Source of the DNA: Campylorhamphus procurvoides
Lineage: Eukaryota; Chordata; Aves; Passeriformes; Dendrocolaptidae
Assembly: GCA_013396655.1 (NCBI GenBank)
Contig: WBMV01008581.1
Location: 191,534-255,533, forward strand
Direction: 5' to 3'
Length of the DNA: 64,000 nt
The position numbers were made by a program, and so were the translations under genes. Positions 41,248-55,400 of this stretch are shown here, one piece after another; position 1 is the first letter of the stretch; the number at the start of each line of letters is the position of its first letter. The notes below the pieces were generated by a model, which ran no database searches, was not told the DNA's origin, and saw only the letters and a list, made by a program, of their open reading frames with translations.

Positions 41248-44224
41248 CCGAGAAACCGTGTTGTTACCACCATCTACTGGTGGCTTTCAGCAAGAACTTT
41301 TATTGCATAAAAATGACCAGGAAAAGGCTTTGTGCACGTGATTTATATGACCTCTCCTTAGATTTATAACTCTGTGGTGTAGGAACAAAAAGCTCACTCA
41401 TTTCTCCACATGTGCTGCTTTGGACTTGTTCTGAATGAGCCAGGACACTGAAAAGTTCTCAGTAAATTATTTAAAGTCATCTTTTGAACAATTTCAAGCT
41501 GAAGGTGTTGGGAAGTCAATGACAGTGCACAGCATGTCACAGCCATCACCACACACTTTAATGCCTGTTCTAGGAGTGTTCTGAGTGCCCTGCCCAAATG
41601 TTCCAGGTGCTTTCCAGATGTGTTCCAGGTGTGTTCCAGCTGTGTTCCCTCTGGCTTCAGTGGCTGTGATCTCTGAGGAGTAAATTACAGACTTTGCTGG
41701 ATGGGAGATGACAGTGTCGATGAAAATTCAGAGTTTGCCCTCACTGAAATGAAATCCTTTCTGTCGGCACTCCTGAGATCAGGGCAATGATGTTTGCAAA
41801 GCGAAATGAAAATCAAAGCCGAAATCTGGGGAGATTTTTCATGGGAATGGCATTCTGGATGTCCACTGATCCTCCAAGTCCTGATCCAGTCCGAGTTTTC
41901 CCCATTCCAGATCCCAGGCCTGATCCAGTCCGAGTTTTCCCCATTCCAGATCCTTGGCCTGATCCAGCCTGGGTATTCCCCCATTCCATTTCCTGGCCTT
42001 AATCCTGTCCGTGTTTTCCCCCATTCCCAATCCTAGCACTGATCTGGTCCGGGTTTTCTCCCATTCCATTTCCTGGCCAGAATCCAGTCCGGGTTTTTCC
42101 CCATTCCATCCCCTGGCCAAAATCCAGTCCGGGTTTTCCCCCATTCCCAATTCCATCCCTGATCCGGTCCTGCTTTTCCCCCATTCCCAATTCCATCCCT
42201 GNGACTCAGAATATGTGATGAAGCATGAATTTATCTGACACATTTAAAATAAAATTGCACACAAGACTGTAAGAAATGGCATAGTTTATTTGGGCGCTCG
42301 TGCACGAATTAATTGGGCATTCACGCATAAATTAATTGGGGATTTATTAGCACATTGGTGCACCGAAGGAGAGAGGTTGCCTTGCGTTGTGAGATAAAAA
42401 TCTGGCAGAATCAGCCACAGAAAGGAGGTTTTCGGGGTCTGAAAGTTCTCGGTCTTTAAAGAAATGCAATTCTGATACTTCTATTACTATTAATGGTATT
42501 GCCATTAAAATAATCCCAGTTCCCACGTGCTCGGGCTGTGGTTTGCAGTTCGGTCAGCAGGTGTCAGTGACACACACACAGAGACAAATTTGGGAACTTG
42601 GAGCTTCATGGGAAAATGACAGCACTGCTTTTCCCCTCCCTGCTCTCAACATGCAGAGGATGGAAAAACGGAGAAATGAATCGGTCTCAGAAGAAAAGGG
42701 CTCCTGAGATTAAAAAATGTATAAAACTGCCTATGATGAAACAGCAAAATTGGGTGATGGCAGATTCAGGACTGACAGACACGATTTCAGTGTGAATTCT
42801 GGAAAGCTTTCATTCATTCCTTGTGAAAACACCCACTCTCACCTTCCCTTTTCAGACCAGTGTCCCCTCCACAGCTGGACAGTTAAAAAGAATATAATGT
42901 TTAAATTGATAGGCTAACCCTAAATCTTGCTCTGATATAAATTAACTAAGGCTCATTACATTTCAGTTTGTCATACAATTTATTAACAGCATGATTTGTT
43001 TTGCAACATACTAAGTCAGTCAAAACTGAATACCTTGCTCAAGAATAAATACAACGTGGCTTTTTCAGCCTCCACAAGCTCCGTGGCTTCACAGCTTGCT
43101 GCATTGCTACACAGAGCTGCAAACCCTCCCAAAAATCAGCAGGCCTGCCCCAAAAATCTTAAGAATGAGCATTTGACATCCCCACTGGTGCAAAGTGAGG
43201 CACCAGACACCACTGATGGTGCCAAATGGCAAAATGTGAATCCCTCCCCAGTGACTCCCACTCTCCCCAGTGACTCCCACTCTCCCCAGTGGCTGCATCA
43301 CCTCTGAATCCATCCCACCCCCAAACACACTCCTCCTTTCCACTTCCAAGGGATGGAGGTTAAAAGCATCACTGAGAGAGACCGAGAGCCAAGATTAGGC
43401 AGAGGTTTCCAGGTAATTAAGATAATAAGGAGGAATTCCTGCATTAGGAATCCATAACACATCCAGATCAAGGATGGAATTATTAGAGGGTGCTGGAGTT
43501 TTCTAATGTGGTCAGTGCAAAGGAAGTTGGGGAGATAACCACTATTTATCTTTGATCTAAAATAGGTCCCACCCCAAGGTGAGTCTGGTACACGAATGCT
43601 ACTCCTCCAACCACAATTTCCTCATGCAATATTCATGGCTGTGGCACAGGTTAAAACCAGTCTGGATCCTGTGAGTGACCACACAGGTTTAGCATCTGGA
43701 ACACCTCAAATGAGGGCACTCGAAACATTTGCAGGAAGGAGGTTTTCTCTCCTTTCGCAAATATTTGGGGAATGGCCATTTTTTCTGAAAACACTGGAAC
43801 TGACACATGAATTTTGCTAAATAAAGCAGAGGGACCTAGCATTGCTTGGTTATTATTTCTCCCTTGCTTTTGTTATTCATTGCCCCTTTGGAAAAAGAGA
43901 GTAAGACAAAGAGGGGTAACCCCTTATCTACAGTGGATACCAAGAGGTGGAAGTCAGTATTTTATTATGACCCACTGTACATTGATATTTACTTTTAGGA
44001 ATTGTCTCACATCTTTATTATAATCTGACTGCTTTGGCTGCCTGTGTTTTGGGTAATGATGTCTGTTAATTATTTAAAGCACACAAACCACCCAGGGAGA
44101 GTTCTCAATATGTGTTTAACCCATATGATGTTGGTGAAGCCCTGAAGCCTGAAAACTTTCCTCTTTTTACCCTGAGTAATTTAATAAAAGAGAGTAGCAC
44201 TCTCTGCAAGCCTAGCCTGCAGCA
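41248..44224. other. Intergenic region, 41.2-44.2 kb
   Basis: It contains the minisatellite at 41881-42202, a short GTGTTCCAG-type tandem at about 41605-41650, and a CCCCAGTGACTCCCACTCT tandem at about 43245-43290. No gene is recognised. Confidence 0.6.
41881..42202. repeat. Minisatellite, eight units of 39-41 bp
   Basis: Units start at about 41881, 41920, 41959, 41998, 42038, 42078, 42118 and 42159. The core is GATCCAGTCCGGGTTTTCCC followed by CCATTCC and CCTGGC variants. Units differ by several substitutions. The array is broken at the right by an N at 42202, so its true length is unknown. Confidence 0.92.
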
Positions 44225-44597
44225 TAGAAAAGAGAAGGCTTTGGGGTGACCTCATTGTGGCCTTGCAGTGCCTGAAGGAGCCCCCAGGGAAGGTGGAGAG
44301 AGACTATTTCCAAGGGGCTGGAGTGACAGAACAAGGGGAATTAATTAAAACTGACAGAGATTAGCCTTAGATTGGATATTGGGAAGGAATTCCTCCCTGG
44401 GAGGGTGGGCAGGCCCTGGCACAGGTTTGGCAGAGAAGCTGTGGCTGCCCCTGGATCCCTGGGAGTGTCCAAGGGCAGGTTGGATGGGGCTCTGAGTGAC
44501 CTGGGCTGGTGGGAGGTGTCCCTGCCCATGGCAGGGGGTGGGATGGGATGCTCTTTAATGTTCCGTCCAACCCAGACCATTCTGTGATTCCATGATA
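44225..44597 (+). mobile_element. CR1 LINE 3' fragment, longest in the window
   Basis: About 370 bp, from GAGAAGGCTTTGGGGTGACC (the CR1 region just before the 3'UTR) through GGGCAGGTTGGATGGGGCTC to ACCATTCTGTGATTCCATGA. It ends with the CR1 octamer. It is 5' truncated. Confidence 0.92.
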
Positions 44598-47500
44598 GTG
44601 TTACCCAGAGTAGTTCTGGTGTCAGCATTAAAATATACATGAAAGGAAGCTCAGATTGGCTTAGAAGCCTTGCAAGCTCCAACCTTTTCCAGTGTGCAAA
44701 GGAGTCAGGGGCAATATTGACCCTTCTCTATGAATCAGCCACCAGAACAGCCTTCCTGGGCTTGCTTTTCCTAGTTTTTGATACACCCCCATGCCTGTGT
44801 GCACATCCAGAGGCAGAGCCACAGATCCCCCCCTAAACAAAAGCAGGTTCTCCTGAAGGCTTTCTCTGAAGGCAGTGATTGCCAAACAGTTCAGAATCAT
44901 AAAACAAAATGTGACTTTGATGACACATATCAGTGGAGAAAGCTTCTTACTATGCTGAGACAGGTAGAAAATGACTCATCCTTACAGACAACAATATGCA
45001 TTTCTCATATCCCTCTATCTATTCTAGTAAATGTGGATATCTCTTTCAACCCCCTCTTGCATCCTGACCTCGTTTAAACATTGCAGCACCAAAAAGCAGC
45101 CCCTCCCAGGCTGTGTCCAGACCCAACACTGCTCCTTGCTGTGGATTCTCACTTCTCTGCTTCTTCTTCTGTGCACCTGATTTGGAAATGCTTTTCTTTA
45201 GATGAAAGGAAATAAACCTGTTCAGCTGGGAAAGGAATGAAGGGATGGGGAATAAGGGAGATGGAAGTGCACCTGCAATACTCATGCTGCAAGCTCTCTG
45301 CAGAGCTGTGCTCTCAGTGTTCAAGCCTACTCTCCTGCCTATTTTTAGGAACTGGCCTGCCTAAAACCTCCTTTCTAACTATAGCACACATCAATAAGGT
45401 GGAGCACTGATGAGTCAGATTTTTACACCCTTGCCTTTCTCCCTAACCAATTGTTTTATGAGAATGTTTCATTTTTAAAGGGATTTCTTCTTCAAAGAAG
45501 AATCCGTATTTCAGCAGCAGCCCTGCAGAACTGCAGGCAGCTGAGTCATCCCAGAGGATACACAAGTTGGATATAAAAAGAAGGGTTTGTTTTTAAGGAA
45601 AATAGGGATATGGAGTGTTTTCAGCAGGGTTGTGGAACAACTGGTACCTGAGCAGGGAAGACACTGTAAATCAGGGTATACAGGGCTTTTTCTTTTCAAT
45701 ATTCTCAGTAGCATGATCAGCTCCTGGTGTTTGAAGGGGTTAAGGAGCCCACAGTTCTAGAAATAGTGCCATTTTATACAGACTGTTTTCAGTTGTCTCC
45801 CTTAGTTTGATTTGGTAAGATTTATCTGGGTGTGTTTCCAGTTTTGATACCTTTCCCTTGCAGAGAGAGGGAAGGATCACGATCACTGAGTATTTTTTGC
45901 AGATATTCCATGTCAATTGTGTATTATTAAACAGAAGATCGCTGCTATTAAGTAAAACACACCCAACAAATCAAAAGACACAGTTTTTTTTATTTTTTTT
46001 CCCCCAAAACTTATTTGATTCCTGCAGTGCTGTACCTTTATGATTAAGGATGCATTTGCCTTATGCAGCTGATTACAGAGCAGTTAATCCAAAGCCTTTT
46101 TCTTTACTGTATAAGCCAAGTACCTCTGTAAGCATTTCTATGCTGATACTGCTATACCAATAGTATATATATATTTCAGAACAGTTTAGAAATACTATAT
46201 CTGCTGTGGTGTGGGGTTTTTGTTGGGTTTTTTGTTTGTTTTCCCACAAAAATAAAAATAAAAATGCAGAATGAACATTAAGAGAAAACACCTGCAACTT
46301 GCCTCTTTCTTTAATAGGTTTATCTTGCCATCTGGGAGATGGATAGATTGTGAAAGGGGAAGGAATGGCACTTTGCTAAATTCTCATCTGAATATTGTCT
46401 AGCAAAGCCTTATCCCACCTTCCAAAACTACCTTCCACATCTGTTTCACTTCCTTATCTATTGCATCCACCTGAAATCTTAACCAAAAATACTCCTGTAA
46501 AAGAATATAAGTCGTATGAATCTTATTCTCTTTTGACAGCCATTCTAAAAGCTTAAAACAGATGCTTTTATTTTTTTTTGGGTCTGAAATATCACACCTT
46601 TCCTTAGAACTTTGGCCCTTTCTGCAGGGACCAAAAAACCAACCAACAAACCACAAACGCTTTTTCTTTGCTTTCTCCCTCTTTGTCTGAGCTGGGGCAT
46701 TTTTGGAAGCAGGTGCAAATTTCAGGTTGTTTAAATTTGGGGTGAAAACAATGTGATCTTGAGGACAGCAGCACCTTTTTTGAAGCACCCCAGAAAATCT
46801 TTATTGTAAATAGCTGGCACAGAGGAGATTAGAATTTGCCTTCCTTTGTGTGATAAAATGATGCTAAAGCCCAGTAGGATTGAATGGGCCAGAAACACAA
46901 GAGATAGGAATCAATGGGACACATTTCTGTGCATACACTGATTTGTGGGCTCTTTAAATCTGCTGTATGTGTGTAAATAATTAATACTTTATATACACAC
47001 AGATATGTGGGTGGATGGGGAAATAAACTCAGCATTTCACAAAACTGCAAAGCCATTCAGTGTTCAGTAGGCACTTCACCATATGGCTTAGTGGGCTTAG
47101 TATCTGTTCAGATGTTGGATTTGATGACCTTGGGGGTCTTTTCCAACCTTAACCCCCCCCCTTAATTCCCATTTTATCCACAGATCCAGTAGAATTCACG
47201 AACTGAAGATACCCAGAGGTCCTGGCAGTGCTGCTGAAATAGCAATAGCAAAAGCAATCATTCCCTTACAGCAACAGCAGCTATTTCCACCCAGGATTTC
47301 ATTTTGGGGGGGTTTCTCCACTCACACTCTGCTGTGAAGAAAAAAAATCAGTGTCTTTGTCTTTTAATTTTAAATGCTGAGCCACAATTTGCCTTCCAGC
47401 TTGGCTTCTTTAGAGGAAAATGGGATCATTTGCTTTCCCTAAATTTTAAGTTAGGTTATTTTCCCATACACTCACACAATTCCAGATGCCATGGACTTTC

Positions 47501-50500
47501 AGAAAAATTATATATATATATATCTCAATTTCTATTTATATCTTGAATCTTGTGGTGGCATCATTGGCACTTGGAGTACCTGGACTCTTTTTCATGCGAG
47601 GATGAATTTTCATGGACCCCATCTTTGATTTCACTCCAAACACAATTCCTCCTTTGTTGGTATGGAATAGAATAACCCCAGCCCCAGAGAATCCAGCATG
47701 TCCTTTATTTTCACTGAATGGAGCTGGGTCTGCTCACAAATGAGATCTTGGCTCTTACAATCATTTCCCCAAAAGCCTAAATGAAGTCTGTACAGAGCCT
47801 TTGATACCAAACTAAATAGCAATAACCCACCTGAATCACAAAACAACTAAAGAGAAATGACTATGATAGAGAGAGTTATCCAGAAAAGCACTTAATTAAA
47901 GGCTAAAAGTGGTCCCTTAGGAAAATCAAAATTTGGGGACAGATTATGTGATAGGCTCCAGCCTTCTGTGCATCTTCCCAACTCAGCTGATGGAATTGTG
48001 TGTCTCTGTAAGGAAATCACTCCAGAGCAATGTATGAAGTGTTAAATGATGGCACAAGGAGACAAAATCAGCGTGAACTGACTGGTTAAAGAAGTGCTCC
48101 TTTTTCAATCTTTATAATTCTTACCACTCGCTCCATTCTACTTTTATTGGCGTGGGTAAACCTGAGCTGATGGTCTGGTAATGACTCTTGGTGCAAATCA
48201 CTGTTAAAACTCCTGCAGACCTGAGGATGTTAACATCCCAAATGGTTCTTCCTGAGCCAGAAAGGCCAGGCTTGCCCTAAGTCAGGGAATTTTGAGTTTC
48301 CCCTGCCCTGCCAGCAATCAGATGGACAGCAAACAGGGAGGGAGTAACTTGCTTTCCTTGGGCTTTCCTCCTTTCTCTCTTTCCATTACTGTCATTATTA
48401 TTGCTATTATATTTTGCTATTATATTTTACTATTATATTTTACTTTATTCCAATTATTAACCTGCTCTGGTCTCAAGGCACGGATTTTACCCCTTTTTCT
48501 CCCAATTCTCCTCCCCACTGAAGAAGCAGCTGTGTTGGTGGCTGGGGTTAAAACCATGACTTAAGGAAATACACAGTGCCCTGGCAGAAAGCCCAGGCTG
48601 GGTTGGCTCCTCCAGGCCACTGGAATGAATTCCTTGTCCACCAGGAAAACAAGTCACAGGGGAGGAAATGCAGAGAGGTTTCCAAGGACAAGGTCACAGC
48701 GCTCACCAGCAGCAAAGGCAGAAAGAGGAGCAACACTCCCCTTTACCCCAACACCCTAGTTAGTCTGGATAACTTCATTTTATGAGTGTCATTAGGAAAA
48801 GAAATCATGACAATTAAAAGACAATAATCACTGGGATATAAAGTGGAGAAGATACAGAGCAGAGTTTTCAGAAAGTTACAGATAAATGACAAGTTTAGTT
48901 GTGGAGCTTGGGCAGGAACTGATCACATCAATATGAAAGAAAAATCTGCAAGGAAGGAAATTTTCGATAAATGACTCGTCTGGGGCTCCTTTCAGGCAGG
49001 GGAAATGACAGGGTGCAGAGAGAACCCCTCTGTCATTTCCCCCACCCCACAGCCAGGAATGGTGGGGCTGCAGCTCAGCAGGAGAGCCCAGGCTCCTTTA
49101 GTTCTGACTGAGCTCTCAAGTTAAGCGAGAATAAAGGCAGATAAGGAACAATAAAAGGACTTTTTGGTGGGTTTTTTTTTTGGTTCTCCAGGATGCTCTA
49201 AAGGCTGTTCATGTGAGTGCAGGAAGTAACAGAAAGGCAGCCACTCATGGAGAATGAAAATGTTAAAGGCAGCAGAAAACACTGTTTTAATGAATGCAAA
49301 GCACCCACGTGACTGGAAAGCCCTTACATGCAAAGGGTTAATAATTACCAAGAATGAAAAATCTTCTCTGTGATCTGGAGTGTTCAGTCCCCTCTTTTCA
49401 TGCCTCCTCCCCATATTTAAAACTAAATTGGGTGATCCCTGCTTTCCCTGCTGAGAACCTGGGAGTAAGGGGAGAGGAAGGGGGATGCTGGAGAGTTTGG
49501 ATCAAGGATTGCTGCTCTTGACAGTCAGCCCTATATTCAACCCCAAATAAACACAGCCATGCTCCCGGTTGGGAGTTTTATTAGGTGAGAGAATCATTAG
49601 CAAGTGTCTTGTCTTTCCAAGGCCTCTCTTACTGGCAAACCCACTTTTGGACTGGTTTTGTAGAGGCTTCATTGGCTGAAGTGTCCTCTATTGCTTTGCT
49701 AATGCATTTCTCACTTTAAAGCCTCACCATTAGTGTCTTATAAAAGAGCTAGGATTAACAGGCATTAATGAACAACTATTGAACTGCTTTGTTTGTGTGG
49801 CATCAGACAGCTTATATGAGATAGAACCCCATTTTCTTTAAAACCCACATGGTTTCACGCGTGTGTAAAACACGATTTAAATTCAAGTCTATAATTAATA
49901 TAGAAAACCTTTCCTAAATGAGAAACAAAACACAGAACATTGTCCCAGGGAGTAAGTGACTCCTGGGGTTCTTTATCCACACATCTCCTTTCTTATTGCT
50001 TCTTATCCTTCCAAAATAAGTCAAGATTTTCCCATGCTGTGTGGTTTCATGAGCCATCCTTCCCACTCCAGAATCAGATTTTTTTACCAGCTCCTTAAAT
50101 GGAAATTTCCTTTCTCCACTTTTCCTGTCTCTGTATGTGGCACCTAAACACACTATGTCTTAATTAAGGGACAAAAATCCCCTCTAAAGGGATGTTTTGC
50201 AACTTGCAAAGGTGTCAATAATCAAAGCAAGTTTCATCCTCTGTCACAAGGAACATTTCCAGGAGGATTTTCTAAGACATAGTTCAATTTTAAATGAAGG
50301 CTAGAGAAATGCAAGACTTCATTAAAGGTCAAGGAAAAAAATAAAAATTAAAGAAAAAAAAAGGATCTTTGCTTTTGAGACCTGAAAGTTAAAAAGGACT
50401 CCAAAAAAATTAGAAAAACATGGGGGGAAAATTAGCACTTTACACCGTACTCTAACATGCATTTTTTCTCCCGAAACAACAAAGTAAATTTAGTGTTTTT

Positions 50501-51058
50501 GCTAAAGAGTAAGAATCATTCGTGATCTCCTGGAATTCCTTTTGGTCCATCTGTGATTCCAACCTTTGTAATGCATGAGTAGGAGGTGGAAGTGCTAAAC
50601 TAATTCTCCACAGGGAAGAAAAGAAGCCCATTAGCCTAAACGAGGCTCTTTCCCTACTTAACAGATACATCCCAATTACCTGCAAAATAGGACTTTCACT
50701 CTGTTAATGACACTGCAATGGCAGTTCGGGTTATTGACAGGGAAAAGCATGTAATAATTGCATAGTATGGGTGTTTTCCAGCCTTCTCCCTAAAAAGTTA
50801 CATATTTCCAACCATCAGACATCCCTATGGTGAAGGTGATGCACTGCCCTTATAAAAACTGGAGGGTTTATCCAGTCCACACACCTCATGTGGAAATATT
50901 ACATGTCTTGCAGAAGTTTGCAACACACAAGCACTGATTTCGCCTCTCAGCCAGCCTGCTTTGCTCCCAAATAATAGTTTTAGCTCAGATATTTGATACC
51001 TGCCCCAGTGGTTGGGGTGAAGCATCTGACTATGAAGCAGTTTGGCTTTGTTTTGCAG
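44598..51058. other. Intergenic region, 44.6-51.1 kb
   Basis: No gene is recognised apart from the exon-like segment at its right end. It holds a short CR1-like piece at 47098, (TA)n runs near 47505-47525 and a TATTATATTTT tandem near 48400-48440. Confidence 0.5.
47098..47153 (+). mobile_element. Short CR1-like 3' remnant
   Basis: GATGTTGGATTTGATGACCT followed by TGGGGGTCTTTTCCAACCTT resembles the last bases of a CR1 subfamily. No octamer tail is left. Tentative. Confidence 0.55.
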
Positions 51059-51158
51059 GCTGTGGAAACCCTAAATCCCTCCCGGGAGAGGATCTCTAAG
51101 CTGCTGTTAGCATCTGCAATCAAGCAGTACAGACAGAGAAAGCACCCGCCTTCCAAGG
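51059..51158 (+). other. Orphan exon-like segment (candidate coding exon of an unknown gene)
   Basis: A strong acceptor (TTGGCTTTGTTTTGCAG) and a strong donor (GGGTAAGG) enclose 100 nt. Only phase 0 is open, and it reads AVETLNPSRERISKLLLASA-IKQYRQRKHPPSK plus one base. The middle could form an amphipathic, basic helix. The other two frames hit stops. I do not recognise the sequence, and no known gene lies between KCNJ8 and LDHB in other vertebrates as far as I know. A noncoding RNA exon or a chance splice-like pair cannot be excluded. Confidence 0.35.
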
Positions 51159-54100
51159 GTAAGGAATTTTGCATCCTGCGTTTCCCCCTGCTCTGGGAAT
51201 GCTGGAGAAGCTGGAATCCTTAAATTCAGTTTGTTTGAGTTAAAAAGGGCAAAGATTACTTGATCTGTGTGCACAGAAAATGCTTTGCCCACTAGCAGAA
51301 CCAGTTATACTTTTCATATTCTCCCTTTTTTCCCCTTTTCCTGTCTTGTATTTAAAAAAAAATTGTCATGAAATACATTTTAAGTGAATAAAAAGGGCTC
51401 AAAAAGGCGAGAATATGAAATATTTCGTTCCTGCCATAAAATCGAAGGACATTACTTGCAGAGTGTGTAAGAAACGTTTTGAAAAGAGCCAGGTCAGGCT
51501 TAGTGGCCAAATGCAAACGAGGTCTGGGCAATTCATCCAGCCTTGCTCCCTCTGGCATCCAAAAATCCCACGCTGTTCCCAGCCCAGCTCTGACTTCAGA
51601 ACCAACCCACAGCCTGCCAGGGACTAACAAAAAGTGTTCCTTCCCAAAACTTTCCTGCCCTCAATAATATGGGATGTTAAGTGGTTTCTTTTGTGAATTT
51701 ATTTATTTATTTAAAATCCATAGCATCAAACATTTTCTGCTAAGGAATGCTGAGCAGCTGGCCTGGAATAACATGATTTAGAGGGTCAGTGTTGTTCTGC
51801 AGGCTCAGAGGAGAAGGATTCCTGCATTTTTGCATGAGAGCATCCACACCATCCAGGCTTCACATGTGCCCCCAGTCCTCAGACCAGGGCAAAGCTGCCC
51901 CCCTGGGGGATCTCCCCCTCACTGGGCACTGCCCACAGCCACATTTACAGCTTTGTCATCCACCCCTAAAACAGGTTCTGTCTCATTCCTCCTGCCACAG
52001 GAGGGTGGTGTCCGAACAGTCCTAGTGGAAGGGCTATTCCTGATGGTGTTAAAGGGGTTATTTGGAAGGCATCAGCTGCTGCTGCTGCAGTGCTGACCCT
52101 CCCAATTATTTCTGTACACTTGGCAGGCTTAACCCTCTACCTGGAACTGGCACAGCAGCATCAAAATCGAAAGGAGTAAAGATAAAGCCATTAAAACACA
52201 AATATAAATTGCCAATAAGCTTTTTGCAGTGCCAGCCAGATATATTAAATCAAAAGCTCAAGCTGCTTCTGCTTCTTCCTCCCTTGTGCCACTTAGGTAT
52301 TTCCCCAGCCCCAGGCAATCGTGGATCTGATTTCACTCACTGAACCTCACCATGCCCAAGGGCTAAAGCTGTTTTATTCCAATTTACTCTTAGAGCTGAA
52401 TGAGGGATAGTAAATCTGCGTGCAGACAGATGGTACATCAGTGTGAAAATCTGGGGGGATGTTGGTCAGAATTCACATTGCTAAATACATGTTCATGCTG
52501 GAGGCCATCAGCCAGTGCAGATGTTCTGGCATCCTCACCTCCTAAATGGGTTTGGGGGGTCTGAACCTTAAAAAGCTCCAAGCACTGTCTTGTCCATGCA
52601 GAGCCACAGCCCATGGACCATATAGGTGATCACCCTTATCCATCCACATGTGCCTCAATGGAACCACAGGGAGCCAAGGGCTGGCAGAAAAGCTGGCATT
52701 GCTGCTTTGTCACCGGGGTTGTGCCACAAAGAACTCGGTCCTGGGTCCCTTAGGCAGCTCCAGGATCCAGATGTGCACCCCAGCACATCCCCAGCACAGC
52801 CCTCACAGCCTGACCCAGAGGATGCTCAGTGAAACGCAAATGGGGCTGGGTGAAAAAGAAAACGAAATTCAGAGGGTTTGCACAGGAAACAGTCTGGGGG
52901 TGGGGAAAGGACACTGAATGCCTTTCACTGAAATGCAAAAGGGAAATTTTCTTTCTCAGGAAGAGCAAAAAAACCCCCACGGGGGCGATAATTTCGTTAA
53001 GGTAGCAGGAGAGGAACTGGTAGCAAACCCAGTGCTAAGCTGATCCTGAGAAACTGTGTGAGTTAAATCACCCCCTGTGTTTGCCACTACACTTTCTGCT
53101 TTTGTCATCACTGCTGGTTTGGAATACCCAGAGGAAGGAAAAGTCTATCAGTGAGAGCAGAAATGATGCAAACAGGAATCCACCCAAACTGATACCAGCG
53201 TGTCTCAAGCACGTGGAGTAACTCCAGCCTGCCCATGTTTCCTGCTGGCTGGAGCCATCCATCCCTCCAGCTGCCTGTGCTGTGCCTCTTTTTGGTGGCT
53301 GAGCCCCTTGCATACAAAATTAACTAATGCAGAGGCTCTGACTGCAGGATGCTCCACAGGCAAACATCCTGCCATCCTTAGAAGCATTTTTAGCTTTGTC
53401 AGGCTGTGCTCGAGTGGATTCATCATATCCAAAACCAGGGATGGGTTTGACAGGCAGAAACCCAAGGTTTGGCTTAGTCTGAGAAAGGGAGAGGCTGGTT
53501 CAACCAGCAGAGAGTCTGAATTCAGCAGGGACCGATGCCAGGGAGCAATGGTCTGTCCTGGCACACGTGGGGGCACAGAGTTATTTCTCCTGAGCACTTG
53601 TACTTGTCTTTCAGCCTCTCCTGGTCTCCTGGAGCAATTGGCCTTCACAAAGCCACCTTTCCCCCTGGTTCTCACCCTCCAGGTTCTGGTCCACCCCTGC
53701 CCTGCCCACGCTCCTGTGCAGCACTGACATTACACAGTCCTGATTCAGCCTAAAGGACAAAGGGACAAGCTGTGTGGGCTATGCTTTATTTTCACTAATT
53801 AACAAAGTAGTAAATGTCTTTTTTTTTCAGTGGTTTCCTTTGTTCTTCCCAGTCATTCAGTGTTTCCACTACATGTTTCTGCCTGTGCCTGAGTGTGGTA
53901 GCCCAAACCTTATGGCACCATCGCTGCCCTGTGGTGACAGGAGGGACAAAGCCTGCCCATCCTTTCACTCCAGCTTCTTCTAATTGCCATGCAGGCTAAG
54001 CAATGCTACAGGCTTTGAGAACCCAACTCCTCCCTCATGTGCCACTGAAACTGCCCAGAGGTCTCAAGAGATAACAGAGACACACTCACACACAGGCAGA

Positions 54101-55283
54101 GTCTGTAAAAAGGGCCAGACTTGGGGCTGTGTTATCTTTTAGGAGACAGATGGATAGGAGACCCTATCTTTTAGGGTGGAAAATAAAGCAAGCACCCTTG
54201 GAGAGGAGGATGAAAGTTTTTGGTCTCCCCAGCTCCAGTCCAGAGAGCTGATGGGAGCAGGTTGGTACCCTGCTCAGTTTGCTGCAGGAGAGAGGTATTT
54301 GGCCAAACAGGTTTTGGGTTGACTCCAAAAAGTATAGGAATTACAGCCATCCTATAAAGTGCTGGAGATAAAGGTTATCTCCAGCAGAAAGAGTGCTGAT
54401 GTTTCTGGGCAGGCCTCGCTCACAGAACAGGGAGGAATAGATAGCTAAGCAAACTGCCTGCAGACTTTGGGGAAACACAGAGGCACTTCAGATTTGGTGT
54501 GCTGAGATAAGGCTCCTGGTCAAACTTTAACCTAACCTTGCTCCAGTTGTTTGTGTGCATGGAAAAATCTATGAGTATCTAGGTGGAAAAAAAAATCAAG
54601 AGGTAAATTTAATATATATATATATATTTTAACCTAACTTTCACTTTCTATAGGGGAAGAAACAAATCCAACTCCAGCAGGTCTAACTTATGTAAGCTGA
54701 CTTAAGAGATTGGATAAGTTAAAAAGTGATGGCATTCCATTCTCTATCTTTGCTCTGCTACAATCTTTCATGTATTTTTGAGGCTCTCATTCTGCCCTGA
54801 AAAAGATGCGGTGGCAAAAGCCTGAGTCTACATATGGTTCCTGTGTGGCTGTATAAGTGGAACAACATTAAAAAGAAATGTCAATTGTAGGCAATTAACA
54901 ACTGGGGTTACATATTTCTGAATTACTAACACTTTTGGATACTCTAATAACATAAAACATGAATAGACAGTGCTGTGTTCTAAACATTTTTCTATTTCTT
55001 TTCGAAATCCTTTCACTGGATTCACTGAATCCAGGCTCTGGGGAGATAAAACTGCTTTCTGCAGTGATTTTTTTTCTCTTGGATTTCCATGTTTAAATTC
55101 CTTAGAGCAGAGAGGCAGAATATCTAAATGAATGGCCCCTGGCAAAATATAAGTATGTGACATGTCAGGGGACATATTAGGGACAAGTTATTTTAAAAAA
55201 ATATGAGAAAAAGCAAAGACCTGCCTAAACAACACTGTACTTGCTTTAAGAAGTAAATATAAGAGTGAGTAGATATGAAATCA

Positions 55284-55400
55284 GAATCACAGAATATTCT
55301 GAGCTGGAAGGGACCCACATAAGGACAGAGTCCAGCTCTTTAGTGAATGGCCCATATGGGGATCAAAGCCACAACCTTGGTGTCATTAACACAATGCCCT
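55284..55400 (-). mobile_element. CR1-type 3' fragment (antisense)
   Basis: AATCACAGAATATTCTGAGC, then TGGAAGGGACCCACATAAGG and GATCAAAGCCACAACCTTGG. This is the pattern of an older CR1 subfamily in reverse orientation. Confidence 0.8.

Noticed and set aside
40335..41369. Long open frames through the GGAAA array on both strands
   Set aside because: They exist only because a 5-bp repeat without stop codons is open in all frames. There is no coding evidence.
48322..48564. Hydrophobic open frame (ITVIIIAIIFCYYILLLYF) that looks like a membrane protein
   Set aside because: The hydrophobicity comes from TTATTA/TATATT microsatellite sequence, and no splice or start context supports it.
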